Assembly (NCBI GenBank): GCA_001295775.1
Contig: LJIA01000010.1
Coordinates: 62,001 to 126,000 of the forward strand
DNA: 64,000 nucleotides
DNA from: a beta proteobacterium AAP99
GTDB taxonomy: Bacteria; Pseudomonadota; Gammaproteobacteria; Burkholderiales; Burkholderiaceae_C
Direction of reading: 5' to 3'
The translations under genes were made by a program, and so were the position numbers. Each line of letters begins with the position of its first letter. Position 1 is the stretch's first letter. Under the pieces are notes generated by a model. It made no database searches, was not told the origin of the DNA, and was given only the letters and a program-made list of their open reading frames with translations. Shown piece after piece: positions 27,090-35,086 of this stretch.

Positions 27090-30000
27090 TCAGGTGCGCA
27101 GAACGCGCGCCACGCCAGCGAGGAAGTGCTGCATGTCGAGCGGCTTGGTCCAGTAGTCCACTGCGCCGAGCGCTCGGGCGCGCGCCACGTCCTCCGGCAG
27201 AGCGTTGGCTGACAGGGCCACCACCTTGGGCAGAGGCGTCAAACCTGCCTCTGCACGTGTGCCGCTCTGAAGCAGCTCAAGAATCTCGAGGCCGGAGCAG
27301 TCGGGCAAGTGCATGTCCAGCAGCACCAGGTCAGGGTGCAGTTCGTCGATCAGCCGCAGGCCCTCGATGCCCAGTGAAGCGTGCACGAAGCGCACGCCAG
27401 GAAGGCGCCGCAGCATGTCCTCGACCAGCAGCGCATTGATGCGGTTGTCTTCGATGTAGAGCACGCAGGCATTCAGTGGTGCGAATGCCGTCGCGGAGTC
27501 GCTGGCGCTTGGCGCTTCATCGGACGCAGCCTGCGGCTCCGGGGCATCGGTGAGCGGCAGGGTGATCATCATGCGCGTTCCGCTCACGTGCGTGGCGTCC
27601 ACTTCAATGTCACCGCCCATCGCCCGCATGAGCTGGCGGCACAGCGCCAGCCCAAGGCCCAGCCCCTCGACCTCGAACTTGTCGCGCCCGAGCCGATTGA
27701 AGGGCTGGAACAGCTGCGCGTGCTGCTCCGCACTCATGCCGATACCGTCGTCCTCGACGGCAATCTTCACCGCACGGCCCGCCAGTTGCACGTCCACGCG
27801 GACGTGTCCGTCCCGATGGTTGTATTTGATGCCGTTGGTGATCAGATTGATCAGGACCTGACGCAGTCGCATGCGATTGGCCTGCACCCAGGCGTGGGGG
27901 CGCAGGCTCATGCTCAGCGCGATGCCTCTTGCCTGGGCCTGCACCTGGCAGATCGTGATGGCCTCATCGATGACCTCGCGAGTCTGAACAGGTTCGGTAC
28001 CGACATCGATCTGACCCGACTCGATGCGAGCGACATCAAGCACATCGTCAATCAGCGCCAGCAGATGCCAGCCGGCTTCCTCGATCCGCTCCGCTCGAGC
28101 CTGCTGCAGGAGCGTGAGTGGGGACGTCTGGTCCTGCCTCAGCAGCTGCACGAAGCCGAGCATGGCGTTCAACGGAGTGCGCAGCTCATGACTCATGCGT
28201 GAAAGGAACGCGGTCTTCGCGCGGTTGGCCGCCTCGGCCTCGAACTGTCGCTGGCGCGCCTCGGCGGTGGCAAGCTGCTCGGTGACATCCTCCACGACGC
28301 CGACCAGGCGGTAGTCGCCCGAAGCCGCGCGATCCAGACGGCGCAGCGAGACCCGCAGGCTCCGGCCGGACTCCACACAGCTTCGTGCCGTAAATGTGCG
28401 TGTGCCACCCGGCTCGTCGCGCAGCGCGTCGATGGCGGCGACCGCGATTGGCGCGTCGGCGTTCGACACGCCCTCGGCGATCAGGCTGTCACGCTGATTG
28501 CCGCCGCTCATCGCGGCGTAGGCGTCATTGGTGAGCAGCAGGCGCCCATCGGCATCTGCATACACAATGCCGATGGGTGCGGTGTCAAGGATCACCCGCA
28601 AACGCTGCTCGCTTTCGCGCAGCGCTTCCTCGGTGCTTTGGCGCTGCGCGACCTCGGTACGCAACAGCGCGGTGCGTTCGGCCACCTCGGCCTCCACGCG
28701 TCTTGCGCGGCCGCTCATGCTCAGGAGGAGTGCGCCGAACAGCGCCGTGCTGGCAATGCCGGCAATCGAAAACACATAGGTGGTTTGTCGCTCGATGCCG
28801 GGCACGGATTGCAAGGGTGCGTGTGCCACCAGGGTCCATTGCCGAGTGCCAAACTCCATGCGACTGCGATGCAGGAAGTGCCCTTGTGGGGGCTGGCGGC
28901 AGGTGGGCTCGCCACTGAGCACAACCTGTTGATCGGCATTGAGCTGATCAAGCAGGCAGATGCGCATGTAGCTTGGCGAGTTCTGGCGAATCTGTTGCAT
29001 CAGCACGTCCGGCCGCAGCGTCACATGCACCGTGCCGCGAAACTGCGCCTGTCGATCGTCCACGCTGCGAGGCTCGCCTGAATACAGGGGGGCATAGAGC
29101 GCGACCGCGAGCTGGGGTGTCGTGGGGTGCGTGAGCCTGAAGGGCGCGGATGCGGTGAGCTGGTCGGTGATGCGTGCTTTCTCGACCGTGCGGCGCAACT
29201 CGGCGATGCTCATCTGATTCACGCCCAGCGCGCGGCCGTTGGTCGCCATCGGCTCGATATGGGTGATGACCAGCGCAGGCGCGTCCGCACGCCACTCGCC
29301 ATCCTGCGGCTCCGGGCGATTGAAGACGCGGAAGTCGGCTGCTCCCATGGCTCGCATGCGCTGCTCCAGCGGCACGCGATCAACCTCCGTCGCGTAGACG
29401 CTGTAGGCCATGCTCCACAGCGCGTCGCGCTCAACCGCCGCTTCCGTGCCGACCCAGGGGTAGGTGCCACGCCGGAATTCATCGATGCCCAGCTGCGGCT
29501 TGACCCGCGTCAGCTCTCGAATGGCCAGCAGCGCACTGACGCTCTGGTCCAGGCGCGCTCGCAGCAGCTGCGCCGCGGCGTTGGCGTCCTGCTCGAAGCG
29601 CGCCTGCAGGCGCTCGCGCTCCCAGATCGAAATCTGGACGATGGCCAGCGCCAGCAGCGCACACATCAGCAACAGGGGAGCGGCCACGGTCAATGCTCGT
29701 GGCGCCCAGACGCTACGATCCCGACCGATCAGGCACAGGGCCACAGGCGCTGCAATCAGCATGCCGAGCACGTCGCCCGCCCACCAGGTCCACCAGACGC
29801 CAAACGCCGCGTCAGCAGGCAGCGCACCCCACAGCACCCGAATGCCGATGGCTGCGGTGGCGCTGAGCAGGGCGGAGGCCGGTGCAATCACCAGGAAAAA
29901 TCGCAGGATGTCGCGCGGCTCATCCAGGGTCGAGTCCACGCCCAGCAGGCGGCGATACAGCGCCACGCCAGCCCAGGCCTGCAACGCAGCCCCCAGGCTG

Positions 30001-30311
30001 GAGACCAGACTGATCACCACGAAATCCAGCCCGAGTCGATTGCTCAGGACGCCGGTGAGCAGATTCATGCCGAACGAGCCGACCGCGATGGCCGGCAGCA
30101 CGCCATAGCCATAACGCAGCACGCATGCCAGCGCGATGCCAGCCGGCAAGTACAGCGGTGCCGCAAATGATGGGGGAATGGCCAGGTACAGCGACAGCCA
30201 GCCGATGGCCACGTAGGCTGCGGCTGTGATGATCGACGCGCCGATCAGCGGCGGTGGGCGCTGCTTACCGGCAGCTGTGTCAGGCGCTGGAGCGGGTGGT
30301 GCTGGGGGCAT
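27090..30311 (-). CDS. Hybrid sensor histidine kinase (MASE1-CHASE-PAS-HisKA-HATPase-REC)
   Basis: 1073 residues from ATG 30311; the open frame upstream crosses the divergent MAPEG gene. An N-terminal MASE1-like membrane block (about 20-230, eight or so segments, for example PLYLPAGIALACVLRYGYGV) is followed by a CHASE sensor (about 255-480; YPWVGTEAAVERDALWSMAY, FRVFNRPEPQDG), a membrane segment near 500, a PAS domain (ILDTAPIGIVYADADGRLLL, about 574-593), HisKA with SRMSHELRTPLNAMLGF (histidine near 709), HATPase_c (NGIKYNHRDG near 828, DDGIGMS, GLGLALCR) and a C-terminal receiver (YIEDNRINALLVEDMLRRLP, phosphoacceptor in LLDMHLPD near 999, then KPLD). Ligand and output are unknown. No stand-alone response regulator is adjacent. 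Confidence 0.9.
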   Translation of the reverse strand: MPPAPPAPAPDTAAGKQRPPPLIGASIITAAAYVAIGWLSLYLAIPPSFAAPLYLPAGIALACVLRYGYGVLPAIAVGSFGMNLLTGVLSNRLGLDFVVISLVSSLGAALQAWAGVALYRRLLGVDSTLDEPRDILRFFLVIAPASALLSATAAIGIRVLWGALPADAAFGVWWTWWAGDVLGMLIAAPVALCLIGRDRSVWAPRALTVAAPLLLMCALLALAIVQISIWERERLQARFEQDANAAAQLLRARLDQSVSALLAIRELTRVKPQLGIDEFRRGTYPWVGTEAAVERDALWSMAYSVYATEVDRVPLEQRMRAMGAADFRVFNRPEPQDGEWRADAPALVITHIEPMATNGRALGVNQMSIAELRRTVEKARITDQLTASAPFRLTHPTTPQLAVALYAPLYSGEPRSVDDRQAQFRGTVHVTLRPDVLMQQIRQNSPSYMRICLLDQLNADQQVVLSGEPTCRQPPQGHFLHRSRMEFGTRQWTLVAHAPLQSVPGIERQTTYVFSIAGIASTALFGALLLSMSGRARRVEAEVAERTALLRTEVAQRQSTEEALRESEQRLRVILDTAPIGIVYADADGRLLLTNDAYAAMSGGNQRDSLIAEGVSNADAPIAVAAIDALRDEPGGTRTFTARSCVESGRSLRVSLRRLDRAASGDYRLVGVVEDVTEQLATAEARQRQFEAEAANRAKTAFLSRMSHELRTPLNAMLGFVQLLRQDQTSPLTLLQQARAERIEEAGWHLLALIDDVLDVARIESGQIDVGTEPVQTREVIDEAITICQVQAQARGIALSMSLRPHAWVQANRMRLRQVLINLITNGIKYNHRDGHVRVDVQLAGRAVKIAVEDDGIGMSAEQHAQLFQPFNRLGRDKFEVEGLGLGLALCRQLMRAMGGDIEVDATHVSGTRMMITLPLTDAPEPQAASDEAPSASDSATAFAPLNACVLYIEDNRINALLVEDMLRRLPGVRFVHASLGIEGLRLIDELHPDLVLLDMHLPDCSGLEILELLQSGTRAEAGLTPLPKVVALSANALPEDVARARALGAVDYWTKPLDMQHFLAGVARVLRT

Positions 30312-30524
30312 CAGAGGCGGCGCAGGCAGGCCCGGCGGAGAGGATCGGCAAAGTCTAGGCAGCAGGGCTGCAGCTTCCCACCACCAGCATGTGAATTTCG
30401 GCACTAGCCGATTGGTCTTGAGGGGAGCTTGGCCGCTGCTGCCGCGGGAAATCCGTTGCTCGGCTTGGCTATGCTCGGCTGCCACCTCGTGCCGTACCCA
30501 ACCCAAGGAAAACCCGGAGCCCAG

Positions 30525-30926
30525 ATGACCCCAGCCATCTTCTGCATCCTGCTGGCCGCAATCATGCCGATCGTTTGCGCCGGTCTGGCCAAGCGCGGCG
30601 CCTTCGGCATCCCGCGCAGTCAGGGTGGGTACGACAACCTCGATCCACGCGGCTGGCTGGAGCGGCAGGAAGGTGCGCGAAAGTGGGCCAACAATGCGCA
30701 GGCCAACAGCTGGGAGGCGCTGCCCTTTTTCGGTCTCGCGGTGCTCTCCACCCACCTGCTGGTTGGTCCGACTTTGCTCGCCAACGTGCTGGCCGTGAGC
30801 TTTATCGTGCTGCGCGCTCTGTATGTCTATCTGTATGTGACCGGCAAGCAGGCGGCGCGCTCCGGGGTGTGGACCCTGGCGTTTGCCGCGAACGTGGCGA
30901 TCTTCCTGATCCCGGTGTTTCGCTGA
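30525..30926 (+). CDS. MAPEG-family membrane protein
   Basis: 133 residues, typical of bacterial MAPEG proteins. Four hydrophobic segments are visible: PAIFCILLAAIMPIVCAG, ALPFFGLAVLSTHLLVG, LLANVLAVSFIVLRALYVYL and TLAFAANVAIFLIPVF. The stretch EGARKWANNAQANSWEALPF with its conserved glutamate, arginine and asparagines is the glutathione-binding signature region of MAPEG enzymes, and RALYVYLYVTG is the family's third-helix motif. The eukaryotic members are glutathione transferases; the role in bacteria is largely unknown. Its TGA overlaps the next gene's ATG by one base (TGATG), so it is coupled to the CoA transferase. Confidence 0.88.
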   Translation: MTPAIFCILLAAIMPIVCAGLAKRGAFGIPRSQGGYDNLDPRGWLERQEGARKWANNAQANSWEALPFFGLAVLSTHLLVGPTLLANVLAVSFIVLRALYVYLYVTGKQAARSGVWTLAFAANVAIFLIPVFR

Positions 30927-32152
30927 TGCCAACGCCCGGTGCCCTGCATGGCCTGAAGGTGCTGGAGCTGGGCACCCTGATTGCCGGGCCTTTCTGCACG
31001 CGCCTGCTGGCCGAATTTGGTGCCGAGGTGATCAAGATCGAGTCACCGGATGGCGATCCCATCCGACAGTGGCGCGTGCTGCACGAGGGCAACTCGCTGT
31101 GGTGGAGCGTGCAGTCGCGCAACAAGAAGAGCGTGGCCGTGAACATGAAGGATGCACGCGGCCGCGATCTGGTGCGCCGCCTGGCGCTTGAGGCCGACGT
31201 GATCGTGGAGAACTATCGGCCCGGCGTGCTGGAGAAGTGGGGCCTGGGCCCGGCCGAGCTGATGCGCGAGCGGCCTTCGCTCGTGTTCGTGCGCCTGTCG
31301 GGCTACGGGCAGACAGGGCCGATGAAGGATCTGCCGGGCTTTGGCGCCGTCGGTGAGAGCATGGGCGGCATGCGCTATGTGTCCGGCCACCCGGACCGGC
31401 CGCCGGTGCGCATCGGCATTTCGATCGGCGATTCGCTCGCCGCGCTGCACGGCGCGTTCGGCGCCATGGTGGCGCTTCGCCACCGCGACGCCACCGGGGG
31501 CAAGCCGGCCGGGCAGGGGCAGGTGGTGGATGTGGCGCTGTATGAAGCCGTGTTCAACATGATGGAGAGCCTCGTGCCTGAGTACGACCTGGCTGGCGTG
31601 GTGCGCGAGCGCACCGGCGGTGCGCTGCCGGGCATTGTGCCCTCCAACACCTACACCTGCGGTGACGGCGCGAACGTGGTGATTGCCGGCAATGGCGATG
31701 CGATCTTCAAGCGCCTGATGCTGGCCATGGGCCGGGCCGATCTGGCCAATGACGCGGGTCTGGCCACCAACGACGGCCGCGTGCCACGCACCGCGGAGAT
31801 CGACGCAGCCATCGGCGCCTGGACCGCCGCGCGCGGCATTGACGAGGTGCTGGCCACGCTGAAGGCGGCCGACGTGCCCGTCAGCAAGATCTACAGCGTG
31901 GCCGACATGTTTGCCGACCCGCAGTTTCTGGCGCGCCGCATGATCGAGCAGCACCGGCTGGCGGATGGCACGCCGATCAAGCTGCCAGCCGTCACGCCCA
32001 AGCTCTCGGCTACTCCTGGGGGTACCACGTGGCTGGGGCCGCGGCTCGGCGAGCACACCCGTGAGGTGTTGGCTGCACTGGGTTTGAGCCGCAGCGAGAC
32101 GGAACAGTTGTTCGTCGAGGGCGTCGTGGTGGAGAAGCTATCACCTGGCTAG
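30926..32152 (+). CDS. CaiB/BaiF (class III) CoA transferase
   Basis: 408 residues from the ATG overlapping the MAPEG stop. Class III CoA transferases move CoA between acyl-CoA and a free acid through an aspartyl-CoA intermediate. Motifs: LKVLELGTLIAGPFCTRLLAEFGAEVIKIE at the N-terminus (split here over residues 9-38), NKKSVAVNMKD, the catalytic aspartate in GISIGDSLAALHGAFG (about residue 168), GQGQVVDVALYEAVFNM, and VPVSKIYSVADMFADPQF near the end. The substrate cannot be read from the sequence; the N-terminus resembles succinyl-CoA-dependent transferases of the E. coli YfdE/SucD-like kind. It is followed by a strong terminator. Confidence 0.9.
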   Translation: MPTPGALHGLKVLELGTLIAGPFCTRLLAEFGAEVIKIESPDGDPIRQWRVLHEGNSLWWSVQSRNKKSVAVNMKDARGRDLVRRLALEADVIVENYRPGVLEKWGLGPAELMRERPSLVFVRLSGYGQTGPMKDLPGFGAVGESMGGMRYVSGHPDRPPVRIGISIGDSLAALHGAFGAMVALRHRDATGGKPAGQGQVVDVALYEAVFNMMESLVPEYDLAGVVRERTGGALPGIVPSNTYTCGDGANVVIAGNGDAIFKRLMLAMGRADLANDAGLATNDGRVPRTAEIDAAIGAWTAARGIDEVLATLKAADVPVSKIYSVADMFADPQFLARRMIEQHRLADGTPIKLPAVTPKLSATPGGTTWLGPRLGEHTREVLAALGLSRSETEQLFVEGVVVEKLSPG

Positions 32153-32177
32153 AGCACTTTCAACGTCCAGAAAAGCA

Positions 32178-32215
32178 CAAGGCCCGCCGGCTTTCACCGG
32201 CGGGCCTTGTTGTTT
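32178..32215. terminator. Bidirectional terminator between the CoA transferase and the small secreted protein gene
   Basis: CAAGGCCCGCCGG (32178-32190) and CCGGCGGGCCTTG (32197-32209) make a perfect 13-base stem with a six-base loop. Downstream TTGTTT serves the plus strand. On the minus strand the stem is followed by TGCTTTTC, serving the convergent gene. Confidence 0.9.
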
Positions 32216-32248
32216 CTAGCCGCAACGAGTGTTCTGGAAGCTCGCTGC

Positions 32249-32518
32249 TTATGAGTTGCGGTCTGCTGCGGCAGCTGCAACCTGCGTGGTTGCGCGGGCA
32301 GCGGCCACTTCAGCCTTGCTGGCCGTCACGGTCACGGTGTCCAGCGCGATCACGGGCTGCTCAGCCAAAAGGGCGGAGCGGCTGGCCACCACCGTGACCG
32401 TGTCGAGCTTGACGACATTCGCTTCCGTCTTGGGTGCCGGCACGGCTGCGAAGGCAGCGGCGCAGAAGGCGGCAGAGACGAGGGCGAAGACTTGGGCGCG
32501 GGCGGTGGTGGTGTTCAT
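32249..32518 (-). CDS. Small exported protein with repeated LDTVTV motif
   Basis: 89 residues from ATG 32518, with AGGAGC a few bases upstream on the minus strand. A signal peptide (ARAQVFALVSAAFCAAAFAA, cleaved near AVPAP) is followed by two related units: VVKLDTVTVVASRSALLAEQ and VIALDTVTVTASKAEVAAAR. LDTVTV-AS resembles the TonB-box end of TonB-dependent receptors, but no barrel follows. The rest is Ala-rich. I do not recognise a family. Its terminator is shared with the upstream-facing CoA transferase gene. It may be a real small periplasmic protein, since it has start, signal, ribosome site and terminator. Confidence 0.6.
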   Translation of the reverse strand: MNTTTARAQVFALVSAAFCAAAFAAVPAPKTEANVVKLDTVTVVASRSALLAEQPVIALDTVTVTASKAEVAAARATTQVAAAAADRNS

Positions 32519-32718
32519 GATCGGGCTCCTTGGGGTTCGTTGCGATCGACGTGTTGTGTGTGTCGATGGAAGGCATTGTGGAGAGGTTCCCCGCAACGCG
32601 CAGCCGCATTGCGATGAGCTGCGGAATCGGCGACGCGAGCCGCAAAAACTCGGTGGGTTTCTGCGCGCGGCGCTGCGGTAACTCGGCGTCGATCCGACCG
32701 ATTCAGGAGGGCTTTCCG

Positions 32719-32762
32719 CTTGTCTCGGGGTTTCGACCGGCACGGCCGGGCGCCGAGACAAG
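32719..32762. repeat. Inverted repeat CTTGTCTCGG / CCGAGACAAG
   Basis: Ten-base perfect arms at 32719-32728 and 32753-32762 flank a GC-rich 24-base interior. The left arm overlaps the beginning of a palindromic-repeat fragment (GGGCTTTCCGCTTGTCT at 32709). It may be a damaged or rearranged copy of that repeat. Confidence 0.5.
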
Positions 32763-32874
32763 AGGTGGAGCCGGATGGCTGGCGAGCGCCGCTCGCCATC
32801 GGCGGAACGGCGAGCCCCCGCAGGGGCGAGACTCCTTGCGCATGCAGGCGCACGCCCCGTTGCGGTCTGGCACA

Positions 32875-33030
32875 GGGGTTCCGCTTGTCCCAAGCGGCTT
32901 TCCAGTCACTTTGGCCTGAAGAGGCGCATGGATACTGGGCTCAGCCATTCCGGAAAATGAAGACCGAGCGTTCATGAGCCTTTCCAAGGCAAATCGGCTG
33001 AAGAATGGCTCCAGACAAGCGGAAAGCCCC
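32875..33030. repeat. Large palindromic repeat, complete copy
   Basis: About 156 bases. The left arm starts GGGGTTCCGCTTGTC and continues with GGCTTTCCAG, TTTGGCCTGAAGAGGCGCATG. The right arm is its imperfect reverse complement, with GTTCATGAGCCTTTCCAAGG, AAATCGGCTGAAGAA and CAGACAAGCGGAAAGCCCC. The centre is AT-richer and unpaired. It belongs to the same family as 11471, 34148, 34888 and 60060. Confidence 0.75.
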
Positions 33031-33163
33031 TTGGCGTGGCTGCACAAGCCGCCCTGCTGCGAGTGAACCACCCTTCGCAAGCCTGGCGTCGGGCGGCTAG
33101 GCTTGGCGCTGCCGCAGCCCCCCGGGCGCGGCCACAAGATCAAGAACACCCAGGAGGCACTGC

Positions 33164-34135
33164 ATGTTCACGCTCAGATCGCTGCCGGTCGTGGCGCTGG
33201 CCACCGGATGCCTGCTCAGCGCGCCGGCCCAGGCTCAAACCTTCCCTTCCAGGACCGTCACGATCATCGTCCCGGCGCCGCCCGGCGGCACGGCGGACAT
33301 CACGGCCCGCATGCTGCAGGAGCCCCTGTCCAAGGCGCTTGGTCAGCCGGTGGTGATCGAGAACCGCGGCGGTGGCAATGGCGCGGTCGGCACGCAGGCT
33401 CTGCTGAATGCCTCGCCGGATGGCCACACGCTGCTGATGCAGTTCTCCGGCTTTCATGTGATGACGCCGCAGCTGGTCAAGGTGCCCTTTGATCCGCTCA
33501 AGGACCTGCAGGCCGTGGCCAACGTCATGTCTGCCCCGCAGGTGCTGGCTCTGCGCAGCTCGCTGCCCTTCAAGACCGCCAAGGAGCTGGTGGACTACGC
33601 CCGCAAGAACCCGGGCAAGCTCAACTACTCGAGCGCCGGCAACGGCTCGGTGCAGCACATCGCCGCCGAGCTCTTCAAGAGCCTGACGGACACGCGCATC
33701 GTGCACATTCCCTACCGCGGCACCGGGCCGATGGTGACCGACCTGCTGGCCAGCCAGGTGGACTTCACCCTCACCACCGCGCCGCCGCTGGTGGGGCATA
33801 TCCAGGCCGGCAAGCTGCGCGCGCTGCTGGTGGCCAGCGACCAGCGCCTGCCCGCGCTGCCGGACGTGCCCACGGCGAAGGAGGCCGGCATCCCCAACTT
33901 CGAGGTGCAGAGCTGGTTTGCGCTCTACACCCACGGCAAGGCGCCGCGCGCCGCGGTGGACCGCGTAGCGGCCGAAGTGCAGAAGATCGTCGCCACGCCG
34001 GACTTCCAGAAGAAGGCCGCCGATCAGGGCGCCCAGGTCACCTTCATGGGGCCGGAGGCCATGACGCGCTATGCCCAGGCCGAGTACGAGCGCTGGGGCA
34101 AGGTCATCAAGGCGCAGGGGATCAAGGCGGATTGA
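33164..34135 (+). CDS. Bug/TctC-family periplasmic substrate-binding protein
   Basis: 323 residues, standard for the tripartite tricarboxylate transporter (Bug) receptor family. A signal peptide (VVALATGCLLSAPAQAQ) precedes FPSRTVTIIVPAPPGGTADI, the family's N-terminal signature with the PPGG ligand loop. RMLQEPLSKALGQPVVIENR, NYSSAGNGSVQHIAAELF and PYRGTGPMVTDLLASQVDF are further family motifs. It probably binds an organic acid. No TctA/TctB membrane genes are near, as is usual for the many orphan Bug genes of Burkholderiales. The gene is isolated and flanked on both sides by copies of the palindromic repeat, which hints that the segment was inserted. Confidence 0.92.
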   Translation: MFTLRSLPVVALATGCLLSAPAQAQTFPSRTVTIIVPAPPGGTADITARMLQEPLSKALGQPVVIENRGGGNGAVGTQALLNASPDGHTLLMQFSGFHVMTPQLVKVPFDPLKDLQAVANVMSAPQVLALRSSLPFKTAKELVDYARKNPGKLNYSSAGNGSVQHIAAELFKSLTDTRIVHIPYRGTGPMVTDLLASQVDFTLTTAPPLVGHIQAGKLRALLVASDQRLPALPDVPTAKEAGIPNFEVQSWFALYTHGKAPRAAVDRVAAEVQKIVATPDFQKKAADQGAQVTFMGPEAMTRYAQAEYERWGKVIKAQGIKAD

Positions 34136-34147
34136 GTTTTGTAGATG

Positions 34148-34260
34148 GCCTTTCCGACTGCCCGATAAGGTTTTCCAGCCACTTTGCACTGAAGAGCCGC
34201 ATCAAATGGACCTCTGCCTACCTGAAGAACGGCTGCCGCGACCAACCAAAGCATTCCGCG
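34148..34260. repeat. Large palindromic repeat, degenerate copy
   Basis: The left arm is recognisable (GGCCTTTCCGACTGCCCGA, GGTTTTCCAGCCACTTTGCA, CTGAAGAGCCGCAT). The right half is shortened and diverged (CTGAAGAACGGCTGCCGCG...GCATTCCGCG). It starts 12 bases after the Bug gene stop codon. Confidence 0.55.
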
Positions 34261-34887
34261 AACCGACTGCGCCGGCAGGTGCGTCGGCGCGTTTCGGATT
34301 GAGGGCAGAGAGTCTCAATCGATCGTCTGGCATCAGCGCACGAGCAAAAAGCGCGCAGAGATGAAACCCATGACGCCGACGCGCTTGTTCCGCATAGCAG
34401 TCCGGCTCAGCGCGTATGGGCTCGCGAGCTTGGGTGGGCATTCATCGTGCTGCGCGTTGCTGCGCCGTGGCCGGTGGACAGCCACGATGCCGACGCGGCG
34501 ACATTGTCGGCAGCTTGATATCAGCTCTCGGGCTGGCCCAGCACCCGAGTTTTTGTCTCGATCGACGGGCGAGATCCTGCCCCTCAGGTTCTCGCTAGCT
34601 TGCGCAATGCCGCACCGGCTCTGGCAATTGATCCCATCAGCAAGCGCTCGAACGCTAACGACCGATGCAATGCTGCGTCCACAGGCCGGCTGACGGTCGG
34701 TGCATGCAAGGTCGACGACTTCGTTGCGATCGAGTACCTCGCTCAGCCGCTGTGGGCGGTCTCCGTTGTACGGGTATCGACCGCGGCCTGCGCCAGGGAG
34801 CTCACATTGGTCAAGTTGCCAGCAGGTTGGTGGCCTGCCTCCAACCGCGCGGTGTGCAGCTGACCGCGGACCAGGCTCGCGGTTTCA

Positions 34888-35043
34888 GGCTTCCCGCCTG
34901 TCTGGCGCGGCTTTCCAGCCGATTTGCCTTGGAGACCCGCACGGATACTGGATCTAGTGTTAGCGGGAAACGTAGATCCAGCATTTATGCGCCTCTCCAG
35001 ACCAAAATGGCTGGAAAGCCGCGCCGGACAAGCGGAAACGGCT
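34888..35043. repeat. Large palindromic repeat, best-preserved copy
   Basis: About 156 bases. The left arm contains CTGTCTGGCGCGGCTTTCC, AGCCGATTTGCC, TTGGAGACCCGCACG and ATACTGGATCTA. The right arm is TAGATCCAGCATTTATGCGC, CTCTCCAGACCAAAATGGCT, GGAAAGCCGCGCCGGACAAG, CGGAAACGGC. The arms pair almost throughout, around a 16-base centre (GTGTTAGCGGGAAACG). It lies just downstream of cydB. Confidence 0.8.
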
Positions 35044-35086
35044 TTCCGATCGTTCCGCCCGGGCGCCGGCCGAAACGGCGTCTCTA

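Larger units (their letters stand above)
32519..33163. other. Repeat-rich gap upstream of the Bug-type binding protein
   Basis: 645 bases without a credible gene. It contains a fragment of the palindromic repeat start at 32709-32725, an unrelated long fold-back (32719-32762), several GC-rich hairpins and one complete palindromic repeat (32875-33030). Short open frames here are translations of the repeats. A GGAGG at about 33152 serves the next gene. Confidence 0.6.
34136..35086. other. Gene-poor region between the Bug protein and cydB
   Basis: 951 bases, the largest gap in the window. Repeat copies occupy 34148-34260 and 34888-35043. The middle, about 34261-34887, is visibly less GC-rich than its surroundings and has only short overlapping frames without family motifs, signal peptides or good ribosome sites. 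It may be a decayed gene, but I found no recognisable remnant. Confidence 0.5.

Noticed and set aside
32249-32893. The 214-codon version of the small secreted protein
   Set aside because: The extra N-terminal 125 codons run through repeats and hairpins. The signal peptide and ribosome site support the start at 32518.
32703-33149. Minus-strand open frame of 148 codons
   Set aside because: It is translated palindromic repeat. Similar peptide words occur at the other repeat copies, near 11.5, 34.2 and 60.1 kb.
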